Assembly: GCA_910585625.1 (NCBI GenBank)
Contig: CAJUFQ010000038.1
Span: 1 to 20,833 of the forward strand
Length of the DNA: 20,833 nt
Direction: 5' to 3'
Origin: an uncultured Lachnospiraceae bacterium
GTDB lineage: Bacteria > Bacillota > Clostridia > Lachnospirales > Lachnospiraceae
Of the stretch, positions 1 through 7,749 are shown piece by piece. The notes below the pieces were generated by a model, which ran no database searches, had not been told where the DNA came from, and worked only from the letters and a program-made list of their open reading frames with translations. Numbering within the stretch: position 1 is the stretch's first letter; each line of letters opens with the position of its first letter. The position numbers were made by a program, and so were the translations under genes.

Positions 1-1148
1 GTGTAGAGCATTCCGATAATATAGTTATAGGACTTATCCGAATCCGGTATCACACAGAATAATGCCGTTTTCGTCTTTCCATCCCCATTGACGCCAATCC
101 CCAGCTCCGCAAGGTTCAGCTCGTCCCTTGAAAGCATACGGAGGACCTGTTTATTCTCCAACGTTGCCAGACGGGAGTTGGCACTGATAATAATGGAACG
201 GACGGTATCGCCCGCACCGCGCATACACTTGTTGTACTGTTTGACAGCAGGATGGTTTTCTTTTAATGGGCTTGTTGCCTCCAGGAACTTCATTCTGGTG
301 TCCAGCATGGAAGGCTTACCCTTTTCCGTGACTTCCGCCTCCTCCATGAGTTTCAGCACCGAGGCAAAATTCCGTTTTGACGGCTTTTCCTCCAGCCACA
401 CATAATAGAAAAGCGCCTGTAAAAATAATCCCTCTGCTTTCTCCCAAAACGGATCTGAGGGACTCGCGCCTTTCGGGGTTGTATTGCTCATGATATTCGT
501 TATCAGCTTTACCACATCCGTTTCCTCCCGGATATAGGCAAAGGGATTGTAACAGTCCGATTTTGCCATCTCCAAAAGATTGATGACCTTCACGTTGTAA
601 CCATTATTCTTCAGCATTTCACCCTCGCTGCGGAGCAGCTCCCCTTTCGGATCTGTTGCGATAAATGAGGTATTTAACTGCATAAGGTTTGGCTTTACCT
701 CATAGAATGTCTTTCCTGCACCGGAACCGCCGATAATAAGGACATTGTTATTAAGTTTGGTATGCCTTGTGTCAAGGCTCATGCGGACATTCTGGCTCAG
801 TATGCGGTTCCTGCCCTCATCCTTATCCGCTAAAACACGGTTGACCTGCTTTGTATCCGCCAGTCTGGAAGTGCCGTATTCTTTCCCCGGCATGAAATTC
901 CTCTGGCTTGTATAATACATGACGATGATAACGGCATACACCAGCAGTGCATAGCCAATCATGCGGAAAGTAAACTCATTATAATAATCATGCAGGGGAT
1001 AGGAGCATACAATGGTAAACCGTTCCAAGAACTCATGAAACTCTATCCCATCCCTCCATGCACCCGCTGCCAGATAGCCAAGAAAGGCAGAGGCAAAGGC
1101 ACCAAGCACAATCATAATGATATTTGGTCTCTTTTTTGTTGTCTGCAT
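1..1148 (-). CDS. virD4: VirD4/TraG/PcfC-type coupling protein, 3' end cut by window edge
   Basis: Type IV coupling proteins are membrane ATPases that bring the relaxosome to the conjugation channel. Translating the minus strand from ATG at 1148 gives an open frame to the window edge (382 codons, C-terminus missing). Two hydrophobic segments lie near residues 9-30 and 68-88. They are followed by a conserved stretch MPGKEYGTSRLAD and a Walker A loop GGSGAGKT near residue 140, then NLLEMAKSDCYNPFAYI, all typical of the VirD4/TraG family. The ATPase core is therefore only partly present; the Walker B region should lie beyond position 1. The start is supported by AAGGAGG upstream, and it lies only 2 nt after the pcfB stop, so the two are translationally linked. 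The family call is firm; the exact subfamily (PcfC-like) rests on the PcfB neighbour. Confidence 0.93.
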   Translation of the reverse strand, partial: MQTTKKRPNIIMIVLGAFASAFLGYLAAGAWRDGIEFHEFLERFTIVCSYPLHDYYNEFTFRMIGYALLVYAVIIVMYYTSQRNFMPGKEYGTSRLADTKQVNRVLADKDEGRNRILSQNVRMSLDTRHTKLNNNVLIIGGSGAGKTFYEVKPNLMQLNTSFIATDPKGELLRSEGEMLKNNGYNVKVINLLEMAKSDCYNPFAYIREETDVVKLITNIMSNTTPKGASPSDPFWEKAEGLFLQALFYYVWLEEKPSKRNFASVLKLMEEAEVTEKGKPSMLDTRMKFLEATSPLKENHPAVKQYNKCMRGAGDTVRSIIISANSRLATLENKQVLRMLSRDELNLAELGIGVNGDGKTKTALFCVIPDSDKSYNYIIGMLY

Positions 1149-1150
1149 CT

Positions 1151-2263
1151 TTACCTCCTCCTTGTTCTCTCCACGGTTTTTGCCGGCTGTGCTTTTGTTG
1201 CCTTATACCGCTGCCTTACTGCCGCCTCCACCCGGTCATAATGCCCGCTGTAAAGTTCCTCACCCTTGATGGTGCGGAGTACCCGGTTATCCACAGAGTA
1301 AATCTTGTATTCCCTGTTCTTATCCAGATAGGTAAGCAGCGTCTTCCCATTGTGGATTTCCATAATGTCTGCCTTGTCTATCCAGACATACCCCTCATTC
1401 TGCCCATACATCCCCGGCACCCTTGTCTTTACGGCATGCTCATTTTCCTGTGCAATCAGCTTTTTCGAGATGGTAATGTCCAACAGCGACGTGTTCTTCG
1501 AGGCGGTTATCTGCCTCATGCGGTTATTCAGTTCCTGATACCGCCTAATCCGTCTGTCAAATGCCTCCCGCTCCATCATGACACGGTAATTGCCTGCATT
1601 GTCGGCCCTGTCAAGGACACCGATTTTGGCAAGCTGCCCGATTGCCCTTTCTGCCTCGTCTGCCCCCACCTGCAGGTCTGCCTTTACCGCCTCCACGCTG
1701 ACCGACTTTTTCTCCACCGCATAACGGCCTACTTTCTGTATCAGCCCGTCAATGGCATTATCCGCCCGGACTGACTCATCCGCATGGAGTTTCCGTGGGG
1801 ATTTCCCGTTTTTTTCATTCTCCAGATACTTGAGTAACTGGTTCAGCTTTTCCTCATTGCCGCTCTTTAAATATTCATCCATGTTGAATACCCTGCCGTC
1901 CTGCAGTTTCTGTGACATCATCCGTATCCTCGGCGCCGCCTCGGAATGGAACATCACTTCCGTAAGCCCGTCATTCCTGCCTGCATCCGGCATCTCTGAA
2001 TACAGAATCCCATATTTCTTTGCCAGTTTCCGGAACTTCTTCAAATCCTCATCTGCAAAAGAAAGCACCTGTATGTCGCCGCCTTTTGCCAGCAGCCCTT
2101 TCAGGTTCGTCCTGCCCATTTCTTTCTCATGCTCTAGCATTGCCACAATCAAGTCCAGTGCTTTCTGCATGGAGCGAACCCCAGCGCTCCCCATCTTCAT
2201 GGCTATTTCTATCCCATCATAAGTGACACGGATAATCTGTACTGCATCTGCTATCTCTGACAT
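1151..2263 (-). CDS. pcfB: PcfB-like (DUF3801) conjugation accessory protein
   Basis: The 370-residue product resembles the PcfB/DUF3801 family. In Enterococcus plasmid pCF10, PcfB works with the coupling protein PcfC to recruit the relaxosome. The N-terminal 120 residues (VTYDGIEIAMKMGSAGVRSMQKALDLI, then GGDIQVLSFADEDLKKF and KYGILYSEMPD) carry the family pattern. The C-terminal half is charged and contains a winged-helix-like stretch (SVSVEAVKADLQVGADEAERAIGQL) and a basic tail. The start has an AAGGAGG site 5 nt upstream that overlaps the stop region of the preceding gene, 10 nt away. The coupling protein follows directly, the same order as pcfB-pcfC. No signal peptide or membrane span is seen, so it is probably cytoplasmic. 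Confidence 0.85.
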   Translation of the reverse strand: MSEIADAVQIIRVTYDGIEIAMKMGSAGVRSMQKALDLIVAMLEHEKEMGRTNLKGLLAKGGDIQVLSFADEDLKKFRKLAKKYGILYSEMPDAGRNDGLTEVMFHSEAAPRIRMMSQKLQDGRVFNMDEYLKSGNEEKLNQLLKYLENEKNGKSPRKLHADESVRADNAIDGLIQKVGRYAVEKKSVSVEAVKADLQVGADEAERAIGQLAKIGVLDRADNAGNYRVMMEREAFDRRIRRYQELNNRMRQITASKNTSLLDITISKKLIAQENEHAVKTRVPGMYGQNEGYVWIDKADIMEIHNGKTLLTYLDKNREYKIYSVDNRVLRTIKGEELYSGHYDRVEAAVRQRYKATKAQPAKTVERTRRR

Positions 2264-2273
2264 ATTTGCCTCC

Positions 2274-3383
2274 TTACTGGTACGCTTTTTCCGCCACTAC
2301 AATCTCGACCGCCTGTGCCATTTCCTCCGCACTGAAACCGCTGTCAATCAGGTCACCCACTTCCTGCTCTGTAAGGCCTGCCTGTATTGCCATCCTGACC
2401 TGTTCCATCTGTGCAGGGTTCAGCCCTTTCCCGGTAAGCTGCTTTATCAACCCGGAGCCCTGCCTGCCCTTTCCGAAAATCTTTTCCGCAAACGCCCGGA
2501 TTCCCTCCGGCTTTCTGCGTGACATCCTCTCCATCGGGACAAGACGTGTCTCCCCATTCCTGCCCTTTATGGCAGCAACAAAATCATGATTTCCCATATC
2601 CCTGCTGCTTTTAGCTGCCTGTACCATTTCTTTATCCTCTTTCCCTTTCAGGCTCTGTTCCAGCCCATCCTTTTCTTTCTGGACTTCCTCAAGGTCTGCA
2701 ATCAGCTGCTCTTTTTCCTCAAGAAGTATCTGGTTCTTCCGGTAAATGCGGTCCCGCTCCTCTAAAATGGAACGCTTTTCACTGTCATAGCCTGCTTTCT
2801 CCTGTTCCAGTTCCCTGACCTGCTTTTCCAGGCTTTCTACCTTTGTGCGGAGCTTTGCATTTTCTGACGCCTGCTTATTATTGATTTCCTGCTGCTCCTC
2901 CAGCTCCTTTTCTCGCTGGCAGAGTTCTTCGGTCTTAGAAACATCCTGCTCCTGCGGCATTTCTGTTTCCGGGCTCTCTTTTCCCTGTGCCGCCCCTGCC
3001 TCACGGTTTGCCTGGTATACCAGTTTCAACGCCTGCTCCATGTCATAGGCAGTCAGCCCTTTGGAACCCACATCTGACAGCTGCGCCACCGCCACGCCTT
3101 TATCATAATAATTTGCAAGCAGCTGCATCTGGTAAGGGTTAAATCCTCCCTCTGCCAACAGCCGCAGCAGTTCCCCATCACTGTTTGCCCGCATGATGGA
3201 GGAAAACTTCCTGCAGCGGTCCATCTGCCATCCTGCCTCTGCATACATGGCAACCAGCTCCTTTGGATAGCCAAGCTCCAAATCCTCTTTTGCAAGTTTG
3301 AGCACGTCATCCCTGCAGCCCCTGTCCTTAAGCTCCACAATAACAGATGCAATCTGCACGTTCTCCGGTCTCCTTGTTTCCAT
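2274..3383 (-). CDS. Coiled-coil protein with terminal helical repeats, ICE-associated, unknown function
   Basis: The product (369 residues) is not assigned to a named family. Three parts are visible. The N-terminal ~125 residues contain short helical repeats built around Gly-Phe/Leu-x-x-x-x-Met (AEGGFNPYQMQLLANYYDKG, SKGLTAYDMEQALKLV). Residues about 140-260 are a Glu/Lys/Gln-rich coiled coil. The C-terminal ~70 residues return to the repeat style (GKGLNPAQMEQVRMAIQAGL, DSGFSAEEMAQAVEIVV). There is no signal peptide or membrane segment. It lies 10 nt upstream of pcfB and probably belongs to the coupling-protein operon, so a scaffold or relaxosome-docking role is a reasonable guess only. The start at 3383 is preceded by GAGAGGCAGGAT, an acceptable ribosome site. 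Confidence 0.75.
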   Translation of the reverse strand: METRRPENVQIASVIVELKDRGCRDDVLKLAKEDLELGYPKELVAMYAEAGWQMDRCRKFSSIMRANSDGELLRLLAEGGFNPYQMQLLANYYDKGVAVAQLSDVGSKGLTAYDMEQALKLVYQANREAGAAQGKESPETEMPQEQDVSKTEELCQREKELEEQQEINNKQASENAKLRTKVESLEKQVRELEQEKAGYDSEKRSILEERDRIYRKNQILLEEKEQLIADLEEVQKEKDGLEQSLKGKEDKEMVQAAKSSRDMGNHDFVAAIKGRNGETRLVPMERMSRRKPEGIRAFAEKIFGKGRQGSGLIKQLTGKGLNPAQMEQVRMAIQAGLTEQEVGDLIDSGFSAEEMAQAVEIVVAEKAYQ

Positions 3384-3476
3384 ATCCTGCCTCTCTTTCC
3401 TGTTTTTATAGTCACACTAATATTCATTTGGAGATTCTTCTATGGAATCTTCCCTGCCGCATGGATAAGTTTTCTG

Positions 3477-3845
3477 TCATCTCCCTGCTCCCTGAGACCG
3501 TTCCATGCTGCGTTCCTCCTTTCTTTCCCTCCCTGACTTTTCCAGATATGCTTTCATATCCTCCACTGCCTGTTTTACCAATGGGTGTTCCCGGTATGCC
3601 GGAATTAAGTCGATACTGTCCTGTGCAATCTCCCTGCCCTGATAAAACGGCCATTTAATGCCGGAATAATCGGGGATGCTCTCATCCCGGAGCACAAAAC
3701 CGATTCCCGGCCCGTATGAGCCGTTCCTTTCACAAATCGTCATATACACATTCACTGCCTCCGGTAGCGTCAGGTTTTCACGCAGCTCCCCAAGCCTTTC
3801 CGGGAACTCCATGCACTCCGCCGCAAAAAAAGTTATTTCTGCCAT
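3477..3845 (-). CDS. Small conserved-looking ICE protein, unknown function
   Basis: The 122-residue acidic protein starts AEITFFAAECMEFPERLG and contains the compact motif IPDYSGIKWPFYQG, then DSIDLIPAYREHPLVKQAVEDM. I recall similar modules in small proteins and large polyvalent proteins of Firmicutes mobile elements, but I cannot name a family securely. Three in-frame ATGs lie at 3860, 3851 and 3845. GGAGG sits 8 nt before the ATG at 3845, so that start is chosen over the longer 127-residue form. The gene is the first of the left-hand group, with 93 nt before the coiled-coil gene and a hairpin-rich gap upstream. Its last ~20 residues are highly charged (Glu/Arg). No membrane segment or signal peptide is visible. 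Confidence 0.7.
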   Translation of the reverse strand: MAEITFFAAECMEFPERLGELRENLTLPEAVNVYMTICERNGSYGPGIGFVLRDESIPDYSGIKWPFYQGREIAQDSIDLIPAYREHPLVKQAVEDMKAYLEKSGRERKEERSMERSQGAGR

Positions 3846-4074
3846 CGCCATTGCCTCCATTTAACCTAGAATAAAGTGTTCAAGCCCACTGGAGCTCCCC
3901 TAACCCCTCACTCATGGAGGCTTGAACATTTTGCTGCGCCGAGCACAGCCGCTTTAGCGGCATATTTCCTCTTGTGCGAGTGCGCATATTGTTTTTTATT
4001 CTATAGGAAGACACTTTCACGCTTTAGCGTAACAAGGTCTTTCCTATAGAATAAAAATAACAGCCTGCAGTAAG
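3846..4074. other. Hairpin-rich intergenic region downstream of the relaxase gene
   Basis: No gene is seen here. The stretch contains several inverted repeats: 10-bp arms TGTTCAAGCC (3877-3886) and GGCTTGAACA (3919-3928); a 5-bp hairpin GCCGC-TTTA-GCGGC (3948-3961); and a long one with arms 3994-4012 and 4037-4056 (19 bp paired, one extra T). Nested inside the long one is ACGC-TTTA-GCGT (4019-4030). The two small hairpins share the same TTTA loop. The region may end the mob transcript or hold cis-acting DNA sites; I cannot tell which. A T-rich tail typical of a simple terminator is not obvious on either strand. Confidence 0.6.
3994..4056. repeat. 63-bp near-perfect inverted repeat with nested hairpin
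   Basis: Left arm TTTTATTCTATAGGAAGAC (3994-4012) pairs with right arm 4037-4056, which differs only by one inserted T. The 24-nt loop itself contains a perfect 4-bp hairpin with loop TTTA (4019-4030). A related CTAGAATAAA sequence occurs at 3866-3875. The AT-rich stem could fold as DNA cruciform or RNA and could act as a terminator, a protein-binding site or the remains of a small mobile repeat. Confidence 0.7.
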
Positions 4075-5523
4075 TCATTCCTTGCTCCGGCTGTCCCTGC
4101 TTAAATCCTGTTTTGTTTTTTCCGTCTGCCTGTCCCTTGCCCGTTCCAGACTGTCAGTAAATTCCTCTATCATTTCCCCTGACATTTTTAACCTCCGGCT
4201 GATTTCCCTCTGCCTCTGGTAAATGCCGCTGCCTCTGTCCTTATATCTATTGCGGAGGATTTCTGTTTCTTCCAGTGAATATCCCTGGCTCTGCAGCTGT
4301 CCCTCCAATGCCTGATACCGCAGGTGCTCCTTTGCAAAAAAATCATCCCCTGCCTGATAGCTTTCTTCCGCCGGGGCTAATTCCGCCATCTTATCTGCTA
4401 CAGAAAACAACGGCTCCATCTGCTTTTTCTCCCGGTACAGCCTGCGCCTCTCTTTTTTGCACTCTGCCACTTTTTCCTCAAGGTTCTCCCTGGCTGCAAT
4501 TAACTCCGCAAGGGAATGGATTCCATTCTTTACAAGGAACAGGTATTTCTCATGGACTTCCTGCATTTTACGGATTTCCTCCCGGTATTCCCATGCCTTG
4601 CTGTAAGGCAGCCGTTCCAGATGGCGCAGGCGGCATATCCTTGCATAATAGGTTTTCTGTATGCCTGTCAGTTTTGTCCTGCGCAAAAATTCATCCTCCG
4701 GGGGTTCTATGGCATGGGATTCTTCCCCACGCTCCCTTTTTGCATAAGTCTCAAAGCTTTCCTGCCGGATTCTCTCCCATATCCTGTCCTCCGTATAATT
4801 TTCTCCCATAGATTTGCACCGGCAGAACCGCTGCATCCCCTTAGGCCGGACCGCCAGATATTTATTCTGCCTGACGTCATAGCCCTTTTCCGCCATAAAG
4901 CCAAGAAACTCCTCAAAGGATTCCGCCTGCATGACGCAGGCATCCACATCCCTCTGTATCATTTCCCGCCAGATGAATTTTCCATCCCGGAACTCATTCC
5001 AGTCCTTATACCTCTGATTGCGTTTCCTGCCGTGTTCCTCTATCTCTATGGTGGAAAGCCCATATTCCTCACAAAGCCGGTTTGTGATGGGCTGTATCCT
5101 TTTTGCCCAGTCTCCTTTTTCATAACGGTATTTCCTGCCGTCCAGGTAATTCACGCTGTTGAATATGATATGCCCGTGGACATGGGCGGTATTGTCATGG
5201 ACAGCGAGGATCGCCTCGTACTCCTGCCCCAGATATTCCTCCACAAACCGCCGGACAATCTCAAAAGCAGTGTCCGGACTGACCTCACCCGCCTCAAAGG
5301 AAATGATGAGGTGGTAGCCCTGTCTCTTACCCGTCTTCCCATACTTCTGTTTTGTCTCCGCCATCTGTTCATAGGCTTTCTCCGGCAGGCAGTTGACTCC
5401 CGTCACCAGCCTGCCGCCCTGCGTTTTCCCCCTGTCAAGGATGTAGGAAACCGCCTGCTCCAGATGTTTCCCCGCAGACTTCAAGCCGCTGTCATTGATG
5501 GTTAAAATCTTAGTGATGGCCAA
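4075..5523 (-). CDS. MOBP-type relaxase (MobA/VirD2 family)
   Basis: This enzyme would nick oriT and carry the transferred strand covalently on a tyrosine. Visible motifs are an N-terminal motif-I region SYILDRGKTQ with a candidate catalytic Tyr near residue 27, GYHLIISF with His near residue 71, and the metal-binding three-His motif HDNTAHVHGHIIFN near residues 109-122. The C-terminal half (residues ~300-482) is charged and probably coiled coil. The frame is open from ATG at 5553, but the family N-terminus (AITKIL) begins right after TTG at 5523. I therefore prefer the TTG start, 482 residues; the longer form would be 492. It overlaps the mobC end by 14 nt, implying coupled translation. Ribosome sites for either start are weak. 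Family confidence is high. Confidence 0.92.
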   Translation of the reverse strand: MAITKILTINDSGLKSAGKHLEQAVSYILDRGKTQGGRLVTGVNCLPEKAYEQMAETKQKYGKTGKRQGYHLIISFEAGEVSPDTAFEIVRRFVEEYLGQEYEAILAVHDNTAHVHGHIIFNSVNYLDGRKYRYEKGDWAKRIQPITNRLCEEYGLSTIEIEEHGRKRNQRYKDWNEFRDGKFIWREMIQRDVDACVMQAESFEEFLGFMAEKGYDVRQNKYLAVRPKGMQRFCRCKSMGENYTEDRIWERIRQESFETYAKRERGEESHAIEPPEDEFLRRTKLTGIQKTYYARICRLRHLERLPYSKAWEYREEIRKMQEVHEKYLFLVKNGIHSLAELIAARENLEEKVAECKKERRRLYREKKQMEPLFSVADKMAELAPAEESYQAGDDFFAKEHLRYQALEGQLQSQGYSLEETEILRNRYKDRGSGIYQRQREISRRLKMSGEMIEEFTDSLERARDRQTEKTKQDLSRDSRSKE

Positions 5524-5833
5524 GAGCCGCCACCACGCTTTCCATCCCCTCATTCAGTTTCCGCATATAGGCAACCAGACGAATTTTATCTGACTCCCGG
5601 TACAGCCCCGAATTATTGTTGTGGACAATCTCATTGATGTTGACGCCAATCCTGTTCACTTCATTGATAAGGGCTTTCAGCCCCTGCCTCACTTCTGGGT
5701 AGTCGTTTGGCTCCTGCGTTATCAGCAGTCGGAAATACTCAGATTCCTTCATCCCCGCATCTTTCGCCTTATCCGAAAAAACCTCCGCATCATGGGCAGT
5801 CAGGCGGAAATGCTTTACAACTTCCTTTGCCAT
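5510..5833 (-). CDS. mobC: MobC-like relaxosome accessory protein
   Basis: The 107-residue protein has the MobC signature NRIGVNINEIVHNNNSG (residues ~61-77) after a ribbon-helix-helix-like N-terminus (VKHFRLTAHDAEVFSDKAKDAGMKESEYFRLLI). MobC proteins bind near oriT and help the relaxase open the DNA. The start codon follows the previous stop directly (TAGATG), and the gene ends inside the relaxase N-terminus, so the three genes form a tight translationally coupled mob operon. A GGATAAGG sequence just upstream may serve as ribosome site. The length fits the family. Confidence 0.88.
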   Translation of the reverse strand: MAKEVVKHFRLTAHDAEVFSDKAKDAGMKESEYFRLLITQEPNDYPEVRQGLKALINEVNRIGVNINEIVHNNNSGLYRESDKIRLVAYMRKLNEGMESVVAALGHH

Positions 5834-6388
5834 CTACCTTATCCTTTCCTGCTGCCCTGTTTCCTGCCTATTTCCTTCTTCCATCCCTGCTATTTTTTCT
5901 GTCTGCCCCGGGCTGCACTGTCTGTATGCATCCAGTTTTTCCTGTACTCCCTCCGGCACACTTCCAAGTGCGGCAATAATCGCCTGCAATGCACATTCCA
6001 CTGCAATCTGCTCATATTTCGTCTGGCTGTACAGGCCGTCCAGCACTTCTTCCTGCTGTTTCAGGACATCAAGTGCGTCGCTGAACCGGTTATAGTCCTC
6101 CTGGCTGTCCGGGTTTTTCATGGCCTCCTCTATCTCATCTATCAGCTCCAGATTCCACTCACAGACATCGTGGATGGCATCATCTATGGAATAAGGCTGA
6201 TATTCCGATGGTTCCTCTCCCATATCTCTTACCATCAATTCCCGACTGCATACAGCCAATGCCATGTTATGCTCTTTCAAATAATCCAGAATAATTTCTG
6301 CCTCACCCTGTTCCATGCTGACCTCTGATTCCGCCAGATAAAGCCACATCACCAGCTCACCGGGCGTGTTTACTCCCAGCACTCCCAT
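5834..6388 (-). CDS. Unknown acidic protein, first gene of the mob operon
   Basis: I do not recognise this 184-residue protein. It is acidic and mostly helical by composition. It starts GVLGVNTPGELVMWLYLAESEVSM, has a central DDAIHDVCEWNLELIDEIEEAM, and ends in a polar Gln/Glu/Arg-rich tail. No signal peptide or membrane span is seen. An in-frame GTG at 6400 is possible, but AGGAGG directly abuts it. ATG at 6388 has that AGGAGG 11 nt upstream and an AAGGGAG closer in, and is preferred. Its stop abuts the mobC start. The place between the hairpin/iteron region and mobC suggests a mobilisation accessory or regulator, which is inference from context only. Confidence 0.7.
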   Translation of the reverse strand: MGVLGVNTPGELVMWLYLAESEVSMEQGEAEIILDYLKEHNMALAVCSRELMVRDMGEEPSEYQPYSIDDAIHDVCEWNLELIDEIEEAMKNPDSQEDYNRFSDALDVLKQQEEVLDGLYSQTKYEQIAVECALQAIIAALGSVPEGVQEKLDAYRQCSPGQTEKIAGMEEGNRQETGQQERIR

Positions 6389-6601
6389 GCTCCCTTGCAC
6401 CTCCTGTTTTCATTTCCTTACCTGTCTGTTTTCATCCGCTGCCGGTCCACTCCTGCCCTGAAAACTTTGGCCCGCTTTCACTCCCAAAGTTTTCGCCAGA
6501 TACGCATTTTGTGTCACAAAATGCAAGCCGCCCGCAGGTTCGGCTTTCTGGTTAGGGACACACTCCCTAAAACCCTGATAATATACGGATAAACAAAAAA
6601 T
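6389..6601. other. Four-hairpin cluster, candidate oriT or operator region
   Basis: No gene is supported here. Between 6460 and 6570 there are four successive perfect inverted repeats: GAAAACTTTGG/CCAAAGTTTTC (6460-6470 and 6484-6494); GCATTTTGTG/CACAAAATGC (6504-6513 and 6515-6524, one-base centre); AAGCCG/CGGCTT (6525-6530 and 6541-6546); and TTAGGGA/TCCCTAA (6552-6558 and 6564-6570). The cluster is directly upstream of the orf-mobC-relaxase operon, where MOBP systems often keep oriT. The nick site is not identified. Confidence 0.55.
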
Positions 6602-6791
6602 CTACACCATTCCTACACCATTTTCTTCATTTTCTACACCATTCCTACACCAAAAATCTGCAAAACTACACCATTCCTACACCATCAAAAAAAGGCTGTC
6701 CGAAAAAACTACATCATTCCTACACCATTTTTTGCATTTTCTACACCATTCCTACATCAAAAATCTGCATAACTACACCATTCCTACATCA
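6602..6791. repeat. Six phased 19-bp iterons in two triplets
   Basis: Six copies of CTACAYCATTCCTACAYCA start at 6602, 6634, 6666, 6709, 6741 and 6773. Spacing is 32, 32, 43, 32 and 32 bp, about three or four helical turns, so all copies face the same side of the helix. Each copy is itself two 8-mers CTACAYCA 11 bp apart. The 13-bp AT-rich linkers match between triplets (for example AAAATCTGCAAAA and AAAATCTGCATAA), showing that the second triplet is a diverged 107-bp-shifted duplication of the first. The last copy covers the stop codon of the Toprim gene. Candidate roles are a replication origin, a partition centromere or a relaxosome site. Confidence 0.92.
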
Positions 6792-7749
6792 CTTTTTCCG
6801 TTTCCCGGATTTCTTCCTGTTCCTCTGATTTTTTCAGTCCCACATTCCACTGGTTGAAGTCTTTATACGGTTCCGGAGGCAGAAAAATCTCAGCCGCATA
6901 CCCCTTTTCCCCATACTTCTGCTGCAGTGTTTCCGCCGCTTTCCTGCCCGGCCCATCATTGTCCAGGCAGAATTTAATTCTTTCTACCTCCGGGTGCTGT
7001 GCAAGGAATGTTTCCAGCGGGGCATCCGCCAGCATCCCAAGCGCCACCATGCTTGCCCTGTACGCCGGGAACATCGTGATATGGCTCATCAGGTCGATTG
7101 CTGCCTCAAATACAATGACTTCCCTGCTGCCCTGGCAGTGGAAATGGAAACCGTACCGTTTGTCGTTTCCCGCCACGTCACACTTAAAGCCTTTCCCATC
7201 CCTGTCAAAGACGCCCCGCATACTGGCAAACTTTGGCACACCTTTCCCATCTGTTCCTACAAAGACAATGTTGTGGTAATTCTTCGCCTCATACAGAATC
7301 CCTTTTCTCACAAAAAAGTCAATGACCGGCCGTGCAATCCCGCGTTCATGCTCCAGATAACGGTACAGATAAGCGTTGCTGCCCGCAGGCTCCGGCAATA
7401 TGAAAGGCTTTGGGCGTTCCTCTTTCCCTCTATCCGGGGCAATGTTCCGAATGCCCCTCTCGCTTTCCTCCCTCCAGTATCCCGCAAAATCCAGCAGCCA
7501 GAACACCGCCTCTTTCACATCCATGCCTGCAAACACCCGCAGGAAATCAATCTGGCTGCCACCGTTTTCCCCCTTGTCATACCGCCTTGAGAAACGACAC
7601 CAGTGGCTCCTGTGATAAATGCGGACGGAATCCATTTCCTTTAATGTGTGGTAATTCCCAATCCTTTTCACGGTATATCCCAAGTGTTCCGCCACTTTGC
7701 ACAGGTCAACCTGTTTGGCAAGAGCCAGCTCATCCGCTGTAAACCTCAT
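6784..7749 (-). CDS. Toprim-domain protein, DUF3991-like, primase-related
   Basis: The 321-residue protein has an N-terminal DUF3991-like part (DLCKVAEHLGYTVKRIGNYHTLKEMDSV, GGSQIDFLRVFAGM, residues ~15-90) and a C-terminal Toprim domain. The Toprim motifs are visible as VIVFEAAIDLMS (acidic residue near 215) and CLDNDGPGRKA (Asp near 263 and 265), then KDFNQWN. Toprim domains occur in DnaG-type primases and topoisomerases. This protein lacks an obvious CHC2 zinc finger and any helicase domain, so it is an accessory or short primase-like protein rather than a full primase. ATG at 7749 overlaps the RadC stop (ATGA) with GGAG 7 nt upstream; the upstream open frame to 7827 is ignored. Its stop lies inside the last iteron. 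Confidence 0.85.
   Translation of the reverse strand: MRFTADELALAKQVDLCKVAEHLGYTVKRIGNYHTLKEMDSVRIYHRSHWCRFSRRYDKGENGGSQIDFLRVFAGMDVKEAVFWLLDFAGYWREESERGIRNIAPDRGKEERPKPFILPEPAGSNAYLYRYLEHERGIARPVIDFFVRKGILYEAKNYHNIVFVGTDGKGVPKFASMRGVFDRDGKGFKCDVAGNDKRYGFHFHCQGSREVIVFEAAIDLMSHITMFPAYRASMVALGMLADAPLETFLAQHPEVERIKFCLDNDGPGRKAAETLQQKYGEKGYAAEIFLPPEPYKDFNQWNVGLKKSEEQEEIRETEKVM

Noticed and set aside
4516..5505. Long plus-strand open frame of 329 codons opposite the relaxase
   Set aside because: It is antisense to a clear relaxase with catalytic motifs, has no recognisable domain or ribosome site, and its residues look like reverse-complement translation.
5621..6328. Plus-strand open frame of 235 codons opposite mobC and the first mob gene
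   Set aside because: Antisense shadow of two tightly coupled minus-strand genes; the hydrophobic and Cys-rich composition is an artefact of the opposite strand.
6602..6791. CRISPR-like array
   Set aside because: Units are only 19 bp, the 13-bp linkers are similar to one another rather than unique, and no cas gene is present; the phased spacing fits iterons better.
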